Positions 43,563-51,904 of a stretch of 62,467 nucleotides of DNA are shown in pieces. The first letter of the stretch is position 1, and each line of letters opens with the position of its first letter. The notes under the pieces are model-generated. The model did no database searches and was not told the origin of the DNA. It was given only the letters and a program-made list of their open reading frames with translations. A program made the position numbers and the translations under genes. Source of the stretch: a virus; the IMG/VR virus record IMGVR_UViG_3300030012_003842, positions 1-62,467 of that record; one strand, written 5' to 3'.

Positions 43563-44796
43563 CTAAAGTTACTAAATCTTTCTTGAAATGATTGAGCGTA
43601 TAATCTTTCTTTTTAACAACAGCTTTGTAGATTTGTTTTTCAATACCAGTTTTGGAAAAGACCCAATAGATTTTATTATACAACCTATCTTTAGTTGTCA
43701 TTCTATCTCTTGATTGCCAATAACTTGTGGCACTGAAATCAATATTATAATATACTAAAGCTTCTGCTTTACGTAAACTAATTCCTTCACGACCGCTCAC
43801 AATTTGTAAAGCAATAGAACGTGGTGTCGTGTTAAACACATCAAGAGTTTCGCAAAGTAAATTACCATATTCTTCTTTCAATGCGTTTAATTCTTCTTTA
43901 AATTTATAGAAGATTGCAATCTTTTTACCAGCAAACTTGTTTCTTATGTAGCTGGCTTTGTTAGTACAAAGCACCATAGAGTTTCCGCTTTCAAACTTTA
44001 TAGTTCCTGAACTCATTTGGTGAGTCTTTATCATGAGCTTGACTGGAGTGTCAGCAAGTATAACTTCTTCTTCACCCTTTAAAACTCTATCCTTTGATAG
44101 TTTCTTCATCATGTCTGTAACATCAGGACAAATGTCTACGTATAAAATCTCTTCGTCTGTCTGAACTTTGAAGCCAGCTTCTTTTTGAGAGTATGATATC
44201 ATATACTTCTTCATAGTCTTTAGTATATTATCTGTGCCTTTAGAGTAATCATTGATAGGAAATCCATTTATAATTTTCTTTGTAACAGTAACATAGTTGT
44301 TTGCAAACTGATAAAAGTTTTTACAGTAGGCAAAAGGATTAGATGGAATGCCAGATACTTGATGATACATTTGACTATATGATTCTGGTGTTGGTGTTCC
44401 TGATAACAGAATAACTCTTGGGTGATGAATATCAATCAGTCTTTTAATTTGTTTACTTCTTTTGTTTTGTTTTGGATATGCTCCAATGGTATGAGCTTCA
44501 TCAATAATTATAAAATCATATATCATATCATGAGATACTTTGTGCAGTGATTCGTAATTAATTACATCCAGTTTAAACGGTGCCTCTAACAAACTCATAT
44601 CATGAAGTATACTTGATATCGCTTTCTTCTTGGTAACAAACAAAACGTTCGTTGCGTTTAAACGTTGGCATATACTTAAGCTTGTTAATGTTTTACCTGT
44701 CCTTACTTCCATTGCCAGATAGACAAACCCGTACCGTGTTACAAGCTCAGCACCCTGTGTTACAATTTGTTTTTGATATGGTCTAAGTTTTATCAT
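43534..44796 (-). CDS. SF2 (SNF2-like) DNA helicase
   Basis: 420 aa with Q-like LRPYQKQIV near the start, Walker A MEVRTGKTLTSL (about 29-40), DEAH box FIIIDEAHTIG (about 93-103), motif III LLSGTPTP (about 129-136), and C-terminal motifs IVSGREGISLRKA and SYWQSRDRM (motif VI). This is a compact SNF2/SF2 translocase as often encoded beside VRR-NUC in phages. Two GTTTAAAC sites (44571, 44656) fall within it in different frames. It begins at the stop of the primase-helicase gene. Confidence 0.85.
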   Translation of the reverse strand: MIKLRPYQKQIVTQGAELVTRYGFVYLAMEVRTGKTLTSLSICQRLNATNVLFVTKKKAISSILHDMSLLEAPFKLDVINYESLHKVSHDMIYDFIIIDEAHTIGAYPKQNKRSKQIKRLIDIHHPRVILLSGTPTPESYSQMYHQVSGIPSNPFAYCKNFYQFANNYVTVTKKIINGFPINDYSKGTDNILKTMKKYMISYSQKEAGFKVQTDEEILYVDICPDVTDMMKKLSKDRVLKGEEEVILADTPVKLMIKTHQMSSGTIKFESGNSMVLCTNKASYIRNKFAGKKIAIFYKFKEELNALKEEYGNLLCETLDVFNTTPRSIALQIVSGREGISLRKAEALVYYNIDFSATSYWQSRDRMTTKDRLYNKIYWVFSKTGIEKQIYKAVVKKKDYTLNHFKKDLVTLGDDGAEDTS

Positions 44797-47201
44797 CAGA
44801 ATGGAAAGTCTTGTTGTTCATCGAGCTCAGATTTATGTCTGAATCTAATCCACCTGGCGTGCATATCTCTACCTTCTTCAGGTGCACAACCATAATGATA
44901 TAAAGAGAATGCAACCAGCCACTTAGAAAATCTAACCCTGGATACACTCATCTTAGACTTCGGTGCAAAGTCTGGATTGTCTTCTACAAAGTCAGTATAC
45001 AATTCATTCTTAGGAATCTTACCTCCAACCTTAAGCTTATCATGTATTGGATTGTCACCAATAACACCACACCACTCAATAAACTCATGGCAAGTTTCAG
45101 CTGAAAGTTTTCTAATTTTAAGGTTGACAAATTCACTCTTCATCAATCCTTTCTCTAAATATAATTGTAAACATTGAATCATATAGTTATCAAACTGACA
45201 CCACTCCTCATCATTCCAATCCCCAAACATAAGTTTACCAAACTCTTCAAGCGGAGTGTAATCTTTATTATAGTGGTGAGCTAACTCCAGCTCCCACTTA
45301 CGTCTTTCAAATGATGTACCTTTACCTTTAATAGCATAGTTAGTTGTAATAGTTATCTTCGGTGACTTAGCAAATGGTATCTTGATTGCGTCTTTGTTTT
45401 TCTTTTCTAATGTTAAACCCTCTGTTACTACTGAAAACAATCTTTCAAAATCAAAATGTTTTTTAACATCATCAAAGCAAAGCACCTGAGTATCAGCACT
45501 TACCAGCTGGTATGCAAACGAACGTTCAAAGTTAAATGACTTACCGTCAATGACTACAACTTTTTTCATGTGGCTAAGTCCGTTTACCCACAGACCCTTA
45601 CCGCTACCACCTTCAGGATTATCTGAAATCATTTCATCATTTAATATAACAGCAGGACAATATGCCAGGTTCTTCCAACCATGAAGCATGTAGCCAATCG
45701 TAGAGCGCATACTGTTTACACGCTGTGCGTTATTACCACAAATGTTTTGGATAAACTTTTGATAATCACAATCAATGCTTTCACATAAAGCAAAGTCTCT
45801 ATCAATAACATGGTCTTTCCAAACATAACCACCAAGGTCTAAGTAATCTATCTGTTTGATGTTGTTATATGTAATCTCAACAGCTCCGTTTCTATAATAT
45901 AAATAAGACGTTTCTTTTTTATCTTCAATAAAGTATACATCAATAGATGAAAGCAATGTCAAGAACTCTTCACGAAAGTATCTTGTATGTTCAGCAAAGT
46001 AATTGTATACTGAGATATCATCTATCTCTAAAAGATAATTAAGTATGTAATCTTTTATTTCTTTTTCTGATGTATGGTCTATCAAGTTGTTAGTTACTTT
46101 TACGAAGACGTAGTTCTTGGAACCTTCAGGGCAAAACTTATAAAACCCATTCTCTTCTAAAAAGTTTTTAAAAGATATGTGTACAATTTTTATAACCCCT
46201 TTCTCATTCTTGGTCCAGAACTGATGGTTGCTTTGCTCTTCTTCTAATCTATTAATAACATTCTCAACAAGGTTAGGGTCGAGCTCTGTTAACTGAGTTC
46301 TTAATTCTTTTTTTGACACACCTCTTTTAAGCTTATGCTTAATCATGTTTACTTTCTCATCATCTTCATAATACTTTGTTCCAAAGTTTTGAATCTGTGC
46401 ATAAGCAGAGTCAACAGTTCTTTTTATTTCAGAGCGTTTAAACGTTGTGGTTTCAAATCCACCGAGAACATACTCAGCCAGAGTTTTTGTAACACCATAA
46501 TCATTAAATGCTGCTGCTAAAACATAAGCGTTATTGTTTCTTTGTCCCTCGCTCATTGGGTATTTCTTTTGCCACCACTTTACAAGTATCTCTACTATTT
46601 TATTTTCGTCAGTAATTGGTATAGTCTGCAGGTCAACATTCTTTATGACCTCAGTATATTCTTTTTCTTCTTGTTTGTCCCACACACTTGCGTTCTCATT
46701 GATATGTATAAGCGGGTCGTAGCTTTCATAACAAACACGTGATACATTCTTACAAGTTTTATCGAACTGTGGTGAGTTAAAATGTTTTTCTAAACTATTA
46801 AAGTAACTTACATGATTGTCAGGCAGGGGTGGTATCTTTACTATCGCTTTCAATCCTTTACCAGACGGTGATATAAATACTGAATAAACATATTTGTTTT
46901 TAGAAAGTCTTTCTTTTTCTTGCAACAAATCTCTTTGTGAATCGTAACCGTCAAAGTCTAAACAAATCAAACCACTATGTTGGCTAAGTGATTTATCATT
47001 ACGCTTTGTAAACTTACCGCTGAAACAAATAGCGGGCAGCTTTTGTTTTAATGTGTTTACTTTTTCCTTATCCTTTTCTTCTCTAATTCTTTTAACTAAA
47101 TCTTTAGAAGCTCCTTCTTTTATTCTATTTAAAATAACTAAAGCACCCCTATAAAAAGGTTGAGATGTAACTTTTATGTCTTTAAATATTGTTATTTCCA
47201 T
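44796..47201 (-). CDS. Primase-helicase: VirE_N/BT4734-like N-terminus plus SF3 helicase
   Basis: 801 aa. Residues about 45-125 (AICFSGKF, HSGLICLDFDGYD, SVFISPSGKGLKAIVKI) match the BT4734/VirE_N domain typical of Bacteroidota mobile DNA. The C-terminal half is an SF3/D5-type helicase with Walker A NPEGGSGKGLWVNG (near 525-535), Walker B VLCFDDVKKH (near 572) and ITITTNYAIKGKGTSFERRKWE, a sensor/arginine-finger region. It should unwind DNA and perhaps prime at the origin. It is preceded by a 198-base leader with unusual structure. Confidence 0.82.
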   Translation of the reverse strand: MEITIFKDIKVTSQPFYRGALVILNRIKEGASKDLVKRIREEKDKEKVNTLKQKLPAICFSGKFTKRNDKSLSQHSGLICLDFDGYDSQRDLLQEKERLSKNKYVYSVFISPSGKGLKAIVKIPPLPDNHVSYFNSLEKHFNSPQFDKTCKNVSRVCYESYDPLIHINENASVWDKQEEKEYTEVIKNVDLQTIPITDENKIVEILVKWWQKKYPMSEGQRNNNAYVLAAAFNDYGVTKTLAEYVLGGFETTTFKRSEIKRTVDSAYAQIQNFGTKYYEDDEKVNMIKHKLKRGVSKKELRTQLTELDPNLVENVINRLEEEQSNHQFWTKNEKGVIKIVHISFKNFLEENGFYKFCPEGSKNYVFVKVTNNLIDHTSEKEIKDYILNYLLEIDDISVYNYFAEHTRYFREEFLTLLSSIDVYFIEDKKETSYLYYRNGAVEITYNNIKQIDYLDLGGYVWKDHVIDRDFALCESIDCDYQKFIQNICGNNAQRVNSMRSTIGYMLHGWKNLAYCPAVILNDEMISDNPEGGSGKGLWVNGLSHMKKVVVIDGKSFNFERSFAYQLVSADTQVLCFDDVKKHFDFERLFSVVTEGLTLEKKNKDAIKIPFAKSPKITITTNYAIKGKGTSFERRKWELELAHHYNKDYTPLEEFGKLMFGDWNDEEWCQFDNYMIQCLQLYLEKGLMKSEFVNLKIRKLSAETCHEFIEWCGVIGDNPIHDKLKVGGKIPKNELYTDFVEDNPDFAPKSKMSVSRVRFSKWLVAFSLYHYGCAPEEGRDMHARWIRFRHKSELDEQQDFPF

Positions 47202-47399
47202 TCAATTATATTCTATTTTTTATGACGAGAATGACAAAGTAAAGTAATAAAATAGATATAGATAAATATAAAATCAAAATTATTCTGTCAATCGTTTTGT
47301 TTAATTTGAGTTTGTCATAATCAACATAAAGAAGGGGGGATAAACCAAACTCACAAAAGCCCCCCTAAATTATGCTGCGCCTTTCGGCTTCCAAAATTT
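47202..47399 (-). promoter_or_regulatory. 198-base untranslated leader of primase-helicase
   Basis: No gene is seen here. On the minus strand it contains GCC-GAAA-GGC, a tetraloop hairpin, then a GGGGGG tract that can pair with CCCCCC about 20 bases later, both flanked by repeated AAACTC/GAGTTT. Near the ATG lies a TGACGAnnATGACAA site (47221-47239) also present before groEL. This looks like a regulated 5' leader, or a terminator/attenuator between the SSB-like gene and primase. Confidence 0.5.
47221..47239 (+). promoter_or_regulatory. TGAC-direct-repeat operator-like site, copy 1
   Basis: Reads TATGACGAGAATGACAAAG: two TGAC half-sites nine bases apart. Matching copies occur before groEL at 56854 (same strand) and 56947 (opposite strand). 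Here it lies 20 bases upstream of the primase-helicase ATG. Confidence 0.4.
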
Positions 47400-47654
47400 T
47401 TAGAATCCCAAGTCGTCACTGTCGTTCTGAGGTTCAGGCTTCCAAGTGTTCACTTCAACAGAGTGAGTCTTACCGTATTCGTCAGTCTCTTTTTTCTTGT
47501 TGACTTTGAGTTTAGTGTACCACTTACCTTCGTACTCGAACCTATGTTCTTGTGGAATCTTTGATAAGCAAACAGTAATCTCTACAAGATTGCCATCAAA
47601 CTTTTCAACACCACTTCCACAATATAACTTTTCGTTCTTAACTTCTGTACTCAT
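47400..47654 (-). CDS. SSB-like small protein with acidic tail (84 aa)
   Basis: Start at 47654 (MSTEVKNEKLYCGSG); the longer frame has no leader of the usual A-rich kind. The body is beta-rich (GNLVEITVCLSKIP; GKWYTKLKVNKKKE), and the C-terminus is QNDSDDLGF, an acidic tip ending in Phe like those of SSB, T7 gp2.5 and T4 gp32 tails that recruit replication partners. It lies between recombination and helicase genes. An ssDNA-binding role is an inference; 84 aa is short for an OB-fold SSB. Confidence 0.5.
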   Translation of the reverse strand: MSTEVKNEKLYCGSGVEKFDGNLVEITVCLSKIPQEHRFEYEGKWYTKLKVNKKKETDEYGKTHSVEVNTWKPEPQNDSDDLGF

Positions 47655-47655
47655 A

Positions 47656-47823
47656 TTATTTAATTTTAATATTACGCTCCAAAATATTAACAGCATTTAG
47701 AATGGTTGTTTCCCTTTCCTCTTTGCTCATGTAGATAGTTGGAACTTCTATCCACAATTTTTTATCATCAGTTTTATACCTCCGTTTAAACGACCTATAG
47801 AACTTCTGTATATATGTAATCAT
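47656..47823 (-). CDS. Small basic protein (55 aa)
   Basis: Best start is 47823 (MITYIQKFYRSFKRRYK), overlapping the exonuclease gene end by 29 bases. It ends one base before the SSB-like gene start. N-terminal half very basic; C-terminal helix EERETTILNAVNILE. A CGTTTAAACG site at 47784 is read as SFKR. Function unknown. Confidence 0.5.
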   Translation of the reverse strand: MITYIQKFYRSFKRRYKTDDKKLWIEVPTIYMSKEERETTILNAVNILERNIKIK

Positions 47824-48595
47824 TGATGTCGCAAGGCGCATCACTACTAAAAAATTTCTCATAAACTTTAATTGCTTTTTTAACATTGTCTTCCCCTTTG
47901 TCTATAAACTCTTGACTCGTAGGAAAAACTTTTAATAATCCATCGTTCTTACCTATAGCTACAAAGACAAACGGTTTACCAAACAACTGTTGGTATATGT
48001 AGGCTTGTGAATTGTAGCAATAAGCAGAACAAGAATGTCTAAACTTGAATATATCAGAGCTGGTTTTCAAATCCACGACAGCTCCGTCTGGATAATCCAT
48101 AATAAAAGTCTGACCATCGTGCTCAATCTCCAGCTCAAATGGTTCATGAACCAATACATCACACTTACCTTTGAACATGTGACCATGTATTTCTTTTATG
48201 TTAGGTACTTCATACTCAGTCTTATCACCATACACCAAATCAAACACGGTCCAGTTGCTTAACATCTTATCTACCAAGTTATCTAAAGCGTCCTTTTCTT
48301 TTGTTAAAAGCACATCGTATTGGTCAAGCTGTTGCTCAATCTTATACTGTTTAAACGCATTGGTAGTTCTTGATGAGGCATTGAATACTGGTATCGTGTC
48401 TATCTTTTCTGGCTCCAGAATTTTTGTATGAAAGTATCTTCCTTGTAATAAAGGTAAAGTCTTTTCTGATTTATTAAAGTCAGTAGGCTTGTAAAGTAAT
48501 TGTCTGATATTAGAAGCAGATAAAAACTGCTTACCAAACTTACCATAATACTCTGAATCCTTTTGTAGTTTCTTAAGTATCTTACTTCTTTCCAT
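47795..48595 (-). CDS. PD-(D/E)XK exonuclease (RecE/YqaJ-like)
   Basis: 266 aa. FLSASNIRQLLYKP and LLQGRYFHTKILEPEK resemble the N-terminal region of phage exonucleases. The catalytic block is FKGKCDVLV (Asp), GAVVDLKTSSD (D-x-K, about residue 174), and AYCYNSQAYIYQQLFG (Q-x-x-x-Y). The enzyme should resect dsDNA ends for the annealing protein encoded just upstream, whose gene overlaps it by 14 bases. Together they form a Red/RecET-like pair. Confidence 0.8.
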   Translation of the reverse strand: MERSKILKKLQKDSEYYGKFGKQFLSASNIRQLLYKPTDFNKSEKTLPLLQGRYFHTKILEPEKIDTIPVFNASSRTTNAFKQYKIEQQLDQYDVLLTKEKDALDNLVDKMLSNWTVFDLVYGDKTEYEVPNIKEIHGHMFKGKCDVLVHEPFELEIEHDGQTFIMDYPDGAVVDLKTSSDIFKFRHSCSAYCYNSQAYIYQQLFGKPFVFVAIGKNDGLLKVFPTSQEFIDKGEDNVKKAIKVYEKFFSSDAPCDINDYIYTEVL

Positions 48596-49166
48596 TAATA
48601 GCTTTCTTGAGTTTAGTTTTAATGGCAGGAGTTACCTTATACTTTGTTGACAGCTGTGCCACAATGTAATCCAAACCTTTATCTTTATTCTTAGCTACGT
48701 ACATCAAGACCTTGTCCCACTTGTCTGTAGTTAATTCAAAGGTTTGCTCCTTTTGAACAGGTTTATCTTTCGCCTCGTTTAAACGACCTGTGTCTTCCCC
48801 TATCCACAACGATAAACCAAGTCCGTGCATTGCAATAGCTTTAGCAGTAGCTCTTTGTATTGCATTGTTTACATCAAATGAAGTTATCTTTGTTAAAGGT
48901 ATAGAACGATTAGCGTTATCTAACACTGGCAGATAATCAATGTGTTCAATATCATTAATAACTATTCCAACTTTTACATTAGCAAACTTACCGTCTGTGA
49001 AATAAGGCATGCCCATTTCATTTTCATAAACGATTCTGTTTGCAGTTGGATACTCTTGCTTAACGTAATGCCAAGCCCAAGCCCAAGACAAGTAGTCATA
49101 CCTGCCTTTCTTTTCAACCTTATCGGCTACTGAGATTGCACTCAGATTTTTATAAACATTTTCCAT
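48582..49166 (-). CDS. SAK3-type single-strand annealing protein (DUF1071-like)
   Basis: 194 aa. RYDYLSWAWAWHYVKQEYP near residues 22-40 is the recognisable DUF1071/SAK3 start, followed by FDVNNAIQRATAKAIAMHGLGL, the helical motif shared by Erf/Sak recombinases, and ending in a small basic C-terminal region. It should anneal complementary ssDNA in phage recombination, working with the overlapping exonuclease. Confidence 0.8.
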   Translation of the reverse strand: MENVYKNLSAISVADKVEKKGRYDYLSWAWAWHYVKQEYPTANRIVYENEMGMPYFTDGKFANVKVGIVINDIEHIDYLPVLDNANRSIPLTKITSFDVNNAIQRATAKAIAMHGLGLSLWIGEDTGRLNEAKDKPVQKEQTFELTTDKWDKVLMYVAKNKDKGLDYIVAQLSTKYKVTPAIKTKLKKAINGKK

Positions 49167-49167
49167 A

Positions 49168-49560
49168 TTATAATTTATTAAGTTCTGTTTTTAAATTTGT
49201 ATACTTATTAAGTAACGTTTCCCTGCGGTTCTTTAAGTTCTGAATATGCTTATCGTTCTTACGAGTATTCAATTCAGTCTTAATTCTTGACTCAATTATA
49301 GACAGCTTATGCAAGCAGTTGCTCATGCTAACTTGCGTACAACCCTTACGCCAGCCGTCTCTATAAAAGAAATCATACTCTTCATCGGAACACTCTTTAA
49401 AATAGTCACCGCCTTTTCCCATGTTGAGTATTTGTATACCGTCATCAAACTGTTGTATCTTCACACCCCTACCAATAACGCTTACACCTTTCGGTAAAAC
49501 ATTCTTAATACTTTTCGGGTCTTCCAAAGCTTGAATCATGATATCTTTGCGTTTAAACAT
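49168..49560 (-). CDS. Hypothetical protein (130 aa)
   Basis: Starts MFKRKDIM, its first codons overlapping a GTTTAAAC site at 49551. N-terminal half has beta character (KGVSVIGRGVKIQQFDDGIQIL) with a Cys pair; C-terminal 60 residues are a Lys/Asn coiled coil. It sits directly before the annealing protein. No family recognised. Confidence 0.6.
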   Translation of the reverse strand: MFKRKDIMIQALEDPKSIKNVLPKGVSVIGRGVKIQQFDDGIQILNMGKGGDYFKECSDEEYDFFYRDGWRKGCTQVSMSNCLHKLSIIESRIKTELNTRKNDKHIQNLKNRRETLLNKYTNLKTELNKL

Positions 49561-49561
49561 G

Positions 49562-49867
49562 CTATACTTTTAAATTCTGCAGCTCGATTAACTCAACGAT
49601 AGCCTTGTAGTCTTCATCTTCTTCAACCATTTTCTTAGCTTTCTTATAGCCATGAATGATAGTGGAATGAAAAACATCGCAGCCATGCTCTGCCATATAC
49701 CTTTGTATATAAGAAACTCTAATAGGTCTTTCCATACATAAGTAATAAAGCATTTGTCTGGCGTCAACCAAGTCTCTTCGTTTATCTTTATTAAACATCT
49801 CATCTAATTCAAGATGAAATTGTTTAGCTACTGCGTTTGCATACGCTTCAAATATATTACCTTTCAT
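49562..49867 (-). CDS. DnaA domain IV-like DNA-binding protein (101 aa)
   Basis: Contains DARQMLYYLCMERPIRVSYIQRYM then FHSTIIHGYKKA (about residues 36-77), following the DnaA domain IV signature in which (D/N)HSTVIHA contacts DNA. As with the 135-aa protein at 42640, no ATPase domain is present. Two separate such genes in one operon suggests distinct sequence-specific binding roles at the phage or host origin. Confidence 0.72.
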   Translation of the reverse strand: MKGNIFEAYANAVAKQFHLELDEMFNKDKRRDLVDARQMLYYLCMERPIRVSYIQRYMAEHGCDVFHSTIIHGYKKAKKMVEEDEDYKAIVELIELQNLKV

Positions 49868-50190
49868 TATTTAAATTCTTTTAATTTTTGATTCTTTCCT
49901 TCAATCAAGATATCCTTGATTTTATTTTCTTCTTTCTTTACTTGCACCTTATATAATATAAGATAACCAATTAAGTCTTGAACCGTATCTTCAGTGAGGT
50001 CGTTTAAACCCTTCTGCTTTATCCTGCTAAGCTTGTCATCAATACGTGCAAGCAATCCTTCTTTTGGAGATAGCTTACTAAAAATTTGTGGTGGATTATT
50101 AGCCGTGTCACCATAGGCTTTGTTCTTTTCAAGTAGCAGAAGGACAACCTCCTTACCAACCTGTTTAATTAAGTCTTCAGTTTTAACCAT
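49867..50190 (-). CDS. DUF1599-like nucleotide-related protein (107 aa)
   Basis: The pattern LLLEKNKAYGDTANNPPQIFSKLSPKEGLLARIDDKLSRI then DTVQDLIGYLILYKV is that of DUF1599 / nucleotide-modification-associated small proteins, where K-N-x-x-Y-G and R-x-x-D-K-x-x-R are conserved (MazG-like all-alpha folds). Overlaps the next gene by one base. A CGTTTAAAC site at 50002 encodes GLN. Confidence 0.65.
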   Translation of the reverse strand: MVKTEDLIKQVGKEVVLLLLEKNKAYGDTANNPPQIFSKLSPKEGLLARIDDKLSRIKQKGLNDLTEDTVQDLIGYLILYKVQVKKEENKIKDILIEGKNQKLKEFK

Positions 50191-50332
50191 AAATAATTTT
50201 TAATATTTCATATAATAAAAAAGCGAAGAAGCAAACAGCACAAAGACCAATAAGAAATTCCATGAATCTATATTGTCCTTCACGCTGTTTAAACGACCTA
50301 CCTTGTCTATATCTTTTATCTTCTTCTGTCAT
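50183..50332 (-). CDS. Small single-pass membrane protein (49 aa)
   Basis: A short frame from ATG 50332 overlapping the upstream stop (ATGA) to TAA at 50183. N-terminal 20 residues are charged; residues 23-45 are hydrophobic (FLIGLCAVCFFAFLLYEIL). A GTTTAAACG site (50287) is read as SFK. Membrane function unknown. Confidence 0.6.
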   Translation of the reverse strand: MTEEDKRYRQGRSFKQREGQYRFMEFLIGLCAVCFFAFLLYEILKIIYG

Positions 50333-50502
50333 ATAAACAAGGGTGGTTCTTCATCGTTCTTACCCCAAGGAATAGGAGGAAGCTCTGGCTTAGGCTTAGG
50401 CTTCTCTTCTTTATCTTCTTCCTTGTCGATAGGAAACAAACTGTTAAGAAATTTATCAAACACTTTGTCCTGATATTTAAATTCGTTATTTAATTTCGCC
50501 AT
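50329..50502 (-). CDS. Small Lys/Pro/Glu-rich protein (57 aa)
   Basis: ATG at 50502 follows an A-rich leader and a promoter box at 50524. It has a helical start (NNEFKYQDKVFDKFLNSLF) and then a Pro/Lys/Glu-rich tail ending PPLFI. Unrecognised; overlaps the membrane protein by four bases. Confidence 0.6.
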   Translation of the reverse strand: MAKLNNEFKYQDKVFDKFLNSLFPIDKEEDKEEKPKPKPELPPIPWGKNDEEPPLFI

Positions 50503-50523
50503 TTAATTTAATTTTAATTGTTG

Positions 50524-50531
50524 CAAATTTA
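50524..50531 (-). promoter_or_regulatory. Internal early promoter (TTG-N20-TAAATTTG)
   Basis: On the minus strand TAAATTTG lies 22 bases before the ATG at 50502, with TTG 20 bases further upstream (50552-50554). This fits the Bacteroidota -33/-7 arrangement and would give a second entry for replication and recombination genes. Confidence 0.55.
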
Positions 50532-50570
50532 TACAATCTATTTATATTTTCCAAACAATTTGCAAACAAA

Positions 50571-50804
50571 TTAATACCAAGGTTTATTCTCAATCGCATA
50601 CTCTCTAACGTCCGTGTGTACAGAATCATCTACATAATCCCAATAGAAATCCGTGATATCCTGACCGTTAAGCCATACTCCTTTTATAGTTAAGTCGTCT
50701 TCAGGGGGTTGATAGTAGTCACCATTATCCCAGTAATAAGAAAAGTCTATATGTAATGTATAGGTTTCTTCTTCTTTCACGTAGGTTCCTTGATACTTAC
50801 TCAT
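50571..50804 (-). CDS. Hypothetical acidic Tyr/Trp-rich protein (77 aa)
   Basis: Rich in Asp, Tyr and Trp (FSYYWDNGDYYQPPEDDLTIKG). It overlaps the upstream gene by four bases. Highly acidic small early proteins may be DNA mimics or antirestriction factors, but no specific evidence supports this here. Confidence 0.6.
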   Translation of the reverse strand: MSKYQGTYVKEEETYTLHIDFSYYWDNGDYYQPPEDDLTIKGVWLNGQDITDFYWDYVDDSVHTDVREYAIENKPWY

Positions 50805-51271
50805 AGTTGTAGTGGCTGTACGTTTAAACGATGTATAATCTCATGCTCTATCTCATCGTATTGTTTGTTAAAAAATTCTTGAGCGTCCTCAGTGTATTCC
50901 AAAGTGTCTGAATCATTATCTGCATAAGTCATGTGACCAAACTTCGCTTCGGTAACTCTGTTTGCAAGGTGACATATTACAGAAATAAAATCTGAATTGT
51001 CTACCACCCGCTCGTTTAAACGGACTTCAATATCATAGTCATCACGGAGCCCTGCAATAAGGTGAACCGTATACATGTTTTCGTGGACGTGGTCTAAGAG
51101 TTCTTGTATCTGACTTAAGTCATCAGAAGCTACCCAGCCTTTGCCCCACAGCATGTTAGCCACATTAGATAGTTCATTGTATCCAACAAAATGATACGTG
51201 CTCATGTATCGTTGGTCTAAGTCTATACTAATATAGTGTTCGCTTTTGTTTTTCATTTTTGCTTTTGCCAT
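50801..51271 (-). CDS. Hypothetical acidic protein (156 aa)
   Basis: Mixed alpha/beta protein with many Asp/Glu and His. EVRLNERVVDNSD and HRLNVQPLQL each contain a CGTTTAAACG site read as RLN (51014 and 50822). Not assigned to a family. Preceded by a spacer with TTTATTATATG leader. Confidence 0.6.
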   Translation of the reverse strand: MAKAKMKNKSEHYISIDLDQRYMSTYHFVGYNELSNVANMLWGKGWVASDDLSQIQELLDHVHENMYTVHLIAGLRDDYDIEVRLNERVVDNSDFISVICHLANRVTEAKFGHMTYADNDSDTLEYTEDAQEFFNKQYDEIEHEIIHRLNVQPLQL

Positions 51272-51282
51272 ATAATAAAGTT

Positions 51283-51615
51283 TTAAAGGTTATAAAAATA
51301 TTCTGTTTCGTCACGGTGTTTAAACGCAATCTCTTGTGCTTCAAGTCGTTGGTCTGGGTGGACGCAAATGAATTTGATTTTCATAAAACAATTTGATGAA
51401 TCACCCCACACACAACGGTACTTAATCTTTGCTTGTCTTAGTTTCTTGCAGAAGCTATCGACTTCACTCGTTGCAGTCTCATGCCATTGGTCTGTAAAGT
51501 TACAACCACCAACAGCATTGACTGGCTCCAACCATGAACGCCACCCGTCCAGTCTGAAGACTTTTGTTTTTGTAGTATTAATATGCACTGGCTTGTCTTT
51601 TTTGATTATCCTCAT
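51283..51615 (-). CDS. Hypothetical protein (110 aa)
   Basis: The start at 51615 (MRIIKKDKPVHINTTK) keeps the overlap with the upstream gene to 38 bases; an in-frame ATG at 51654 is possible. Contains YRCVWGDSSNCFMKIKFICVHPDQ, beta strands with Cys. A TGTTTAAACG site at 51318 is read as FKH. Unrecognised. Confidence 0.55.
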   Translation of the reverse strand: MRIIKKDKPVHINTTKTKVFRLDGWRSWLEPVNAVGGCNFTDQWHETATSEVDSFCKKLRQAKIKYRCVWGDSSNCFMKIKFICVHPDQRLEAQEIAFKHRDETEYFYNL

Positions 51616-51904
51616 AGCTACATGAAGACCAGAAACAGTCATCATGAAAGCCATTGGTTAAATTATGATAGTATCTCTTCAGCTTTTCATTCAGCTTGTT
51701 TAAACGGTCTATGCTTTTCCAGTCTGGAACATTGCAATCACCGTCAACTCTTCCCAGCAAACCACCACCAAGATAGTTTTGATATGCCGTCATCTTTCCA
51801 TTTGGGTAGCCCCACTTTTTTAAGTCTATCTCAATGCCGCCACCACGTGGGCTTACCTCTTTGCGGATTATAGACTGTTCTATTCTCTTTACTCTCATAG
51901 CCAT
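51578..51904 (-). CDS. Hypothetical basic protein (108 aa)
   Basis: Begins MAMRVKRIEQSIIRKEVSPRGGG. Contains LKKWGYPNGKMTAYQNYLGGGLLGRV, suggestive of a small nucleic-acid-binding domain, and C-terminal Cys/His residues (GFHDDCFWSSCSY). Overlaps the upstream gene by 10 bases. Unrecognised. Confidence 0.55.
   Translation of the reverse strand: MAMRVKRIEQSIIRKEVSPRGGGIEIDLKKWGYPNGKMTAYQNYLGGGLLGRVDGDCNVPDWKSIDRLNKLNEKLKRYYHNLTNGFHDDCFWSSCSYEDNQKRQASAY

Noticed and set aside
44977-48431. Plus-strand open frames within the early operon
   Set aside because: They sit opposite well-supported genes (primase-helicase, exonuclease) and have Cys/Ser/Phe-rich shadow composition.
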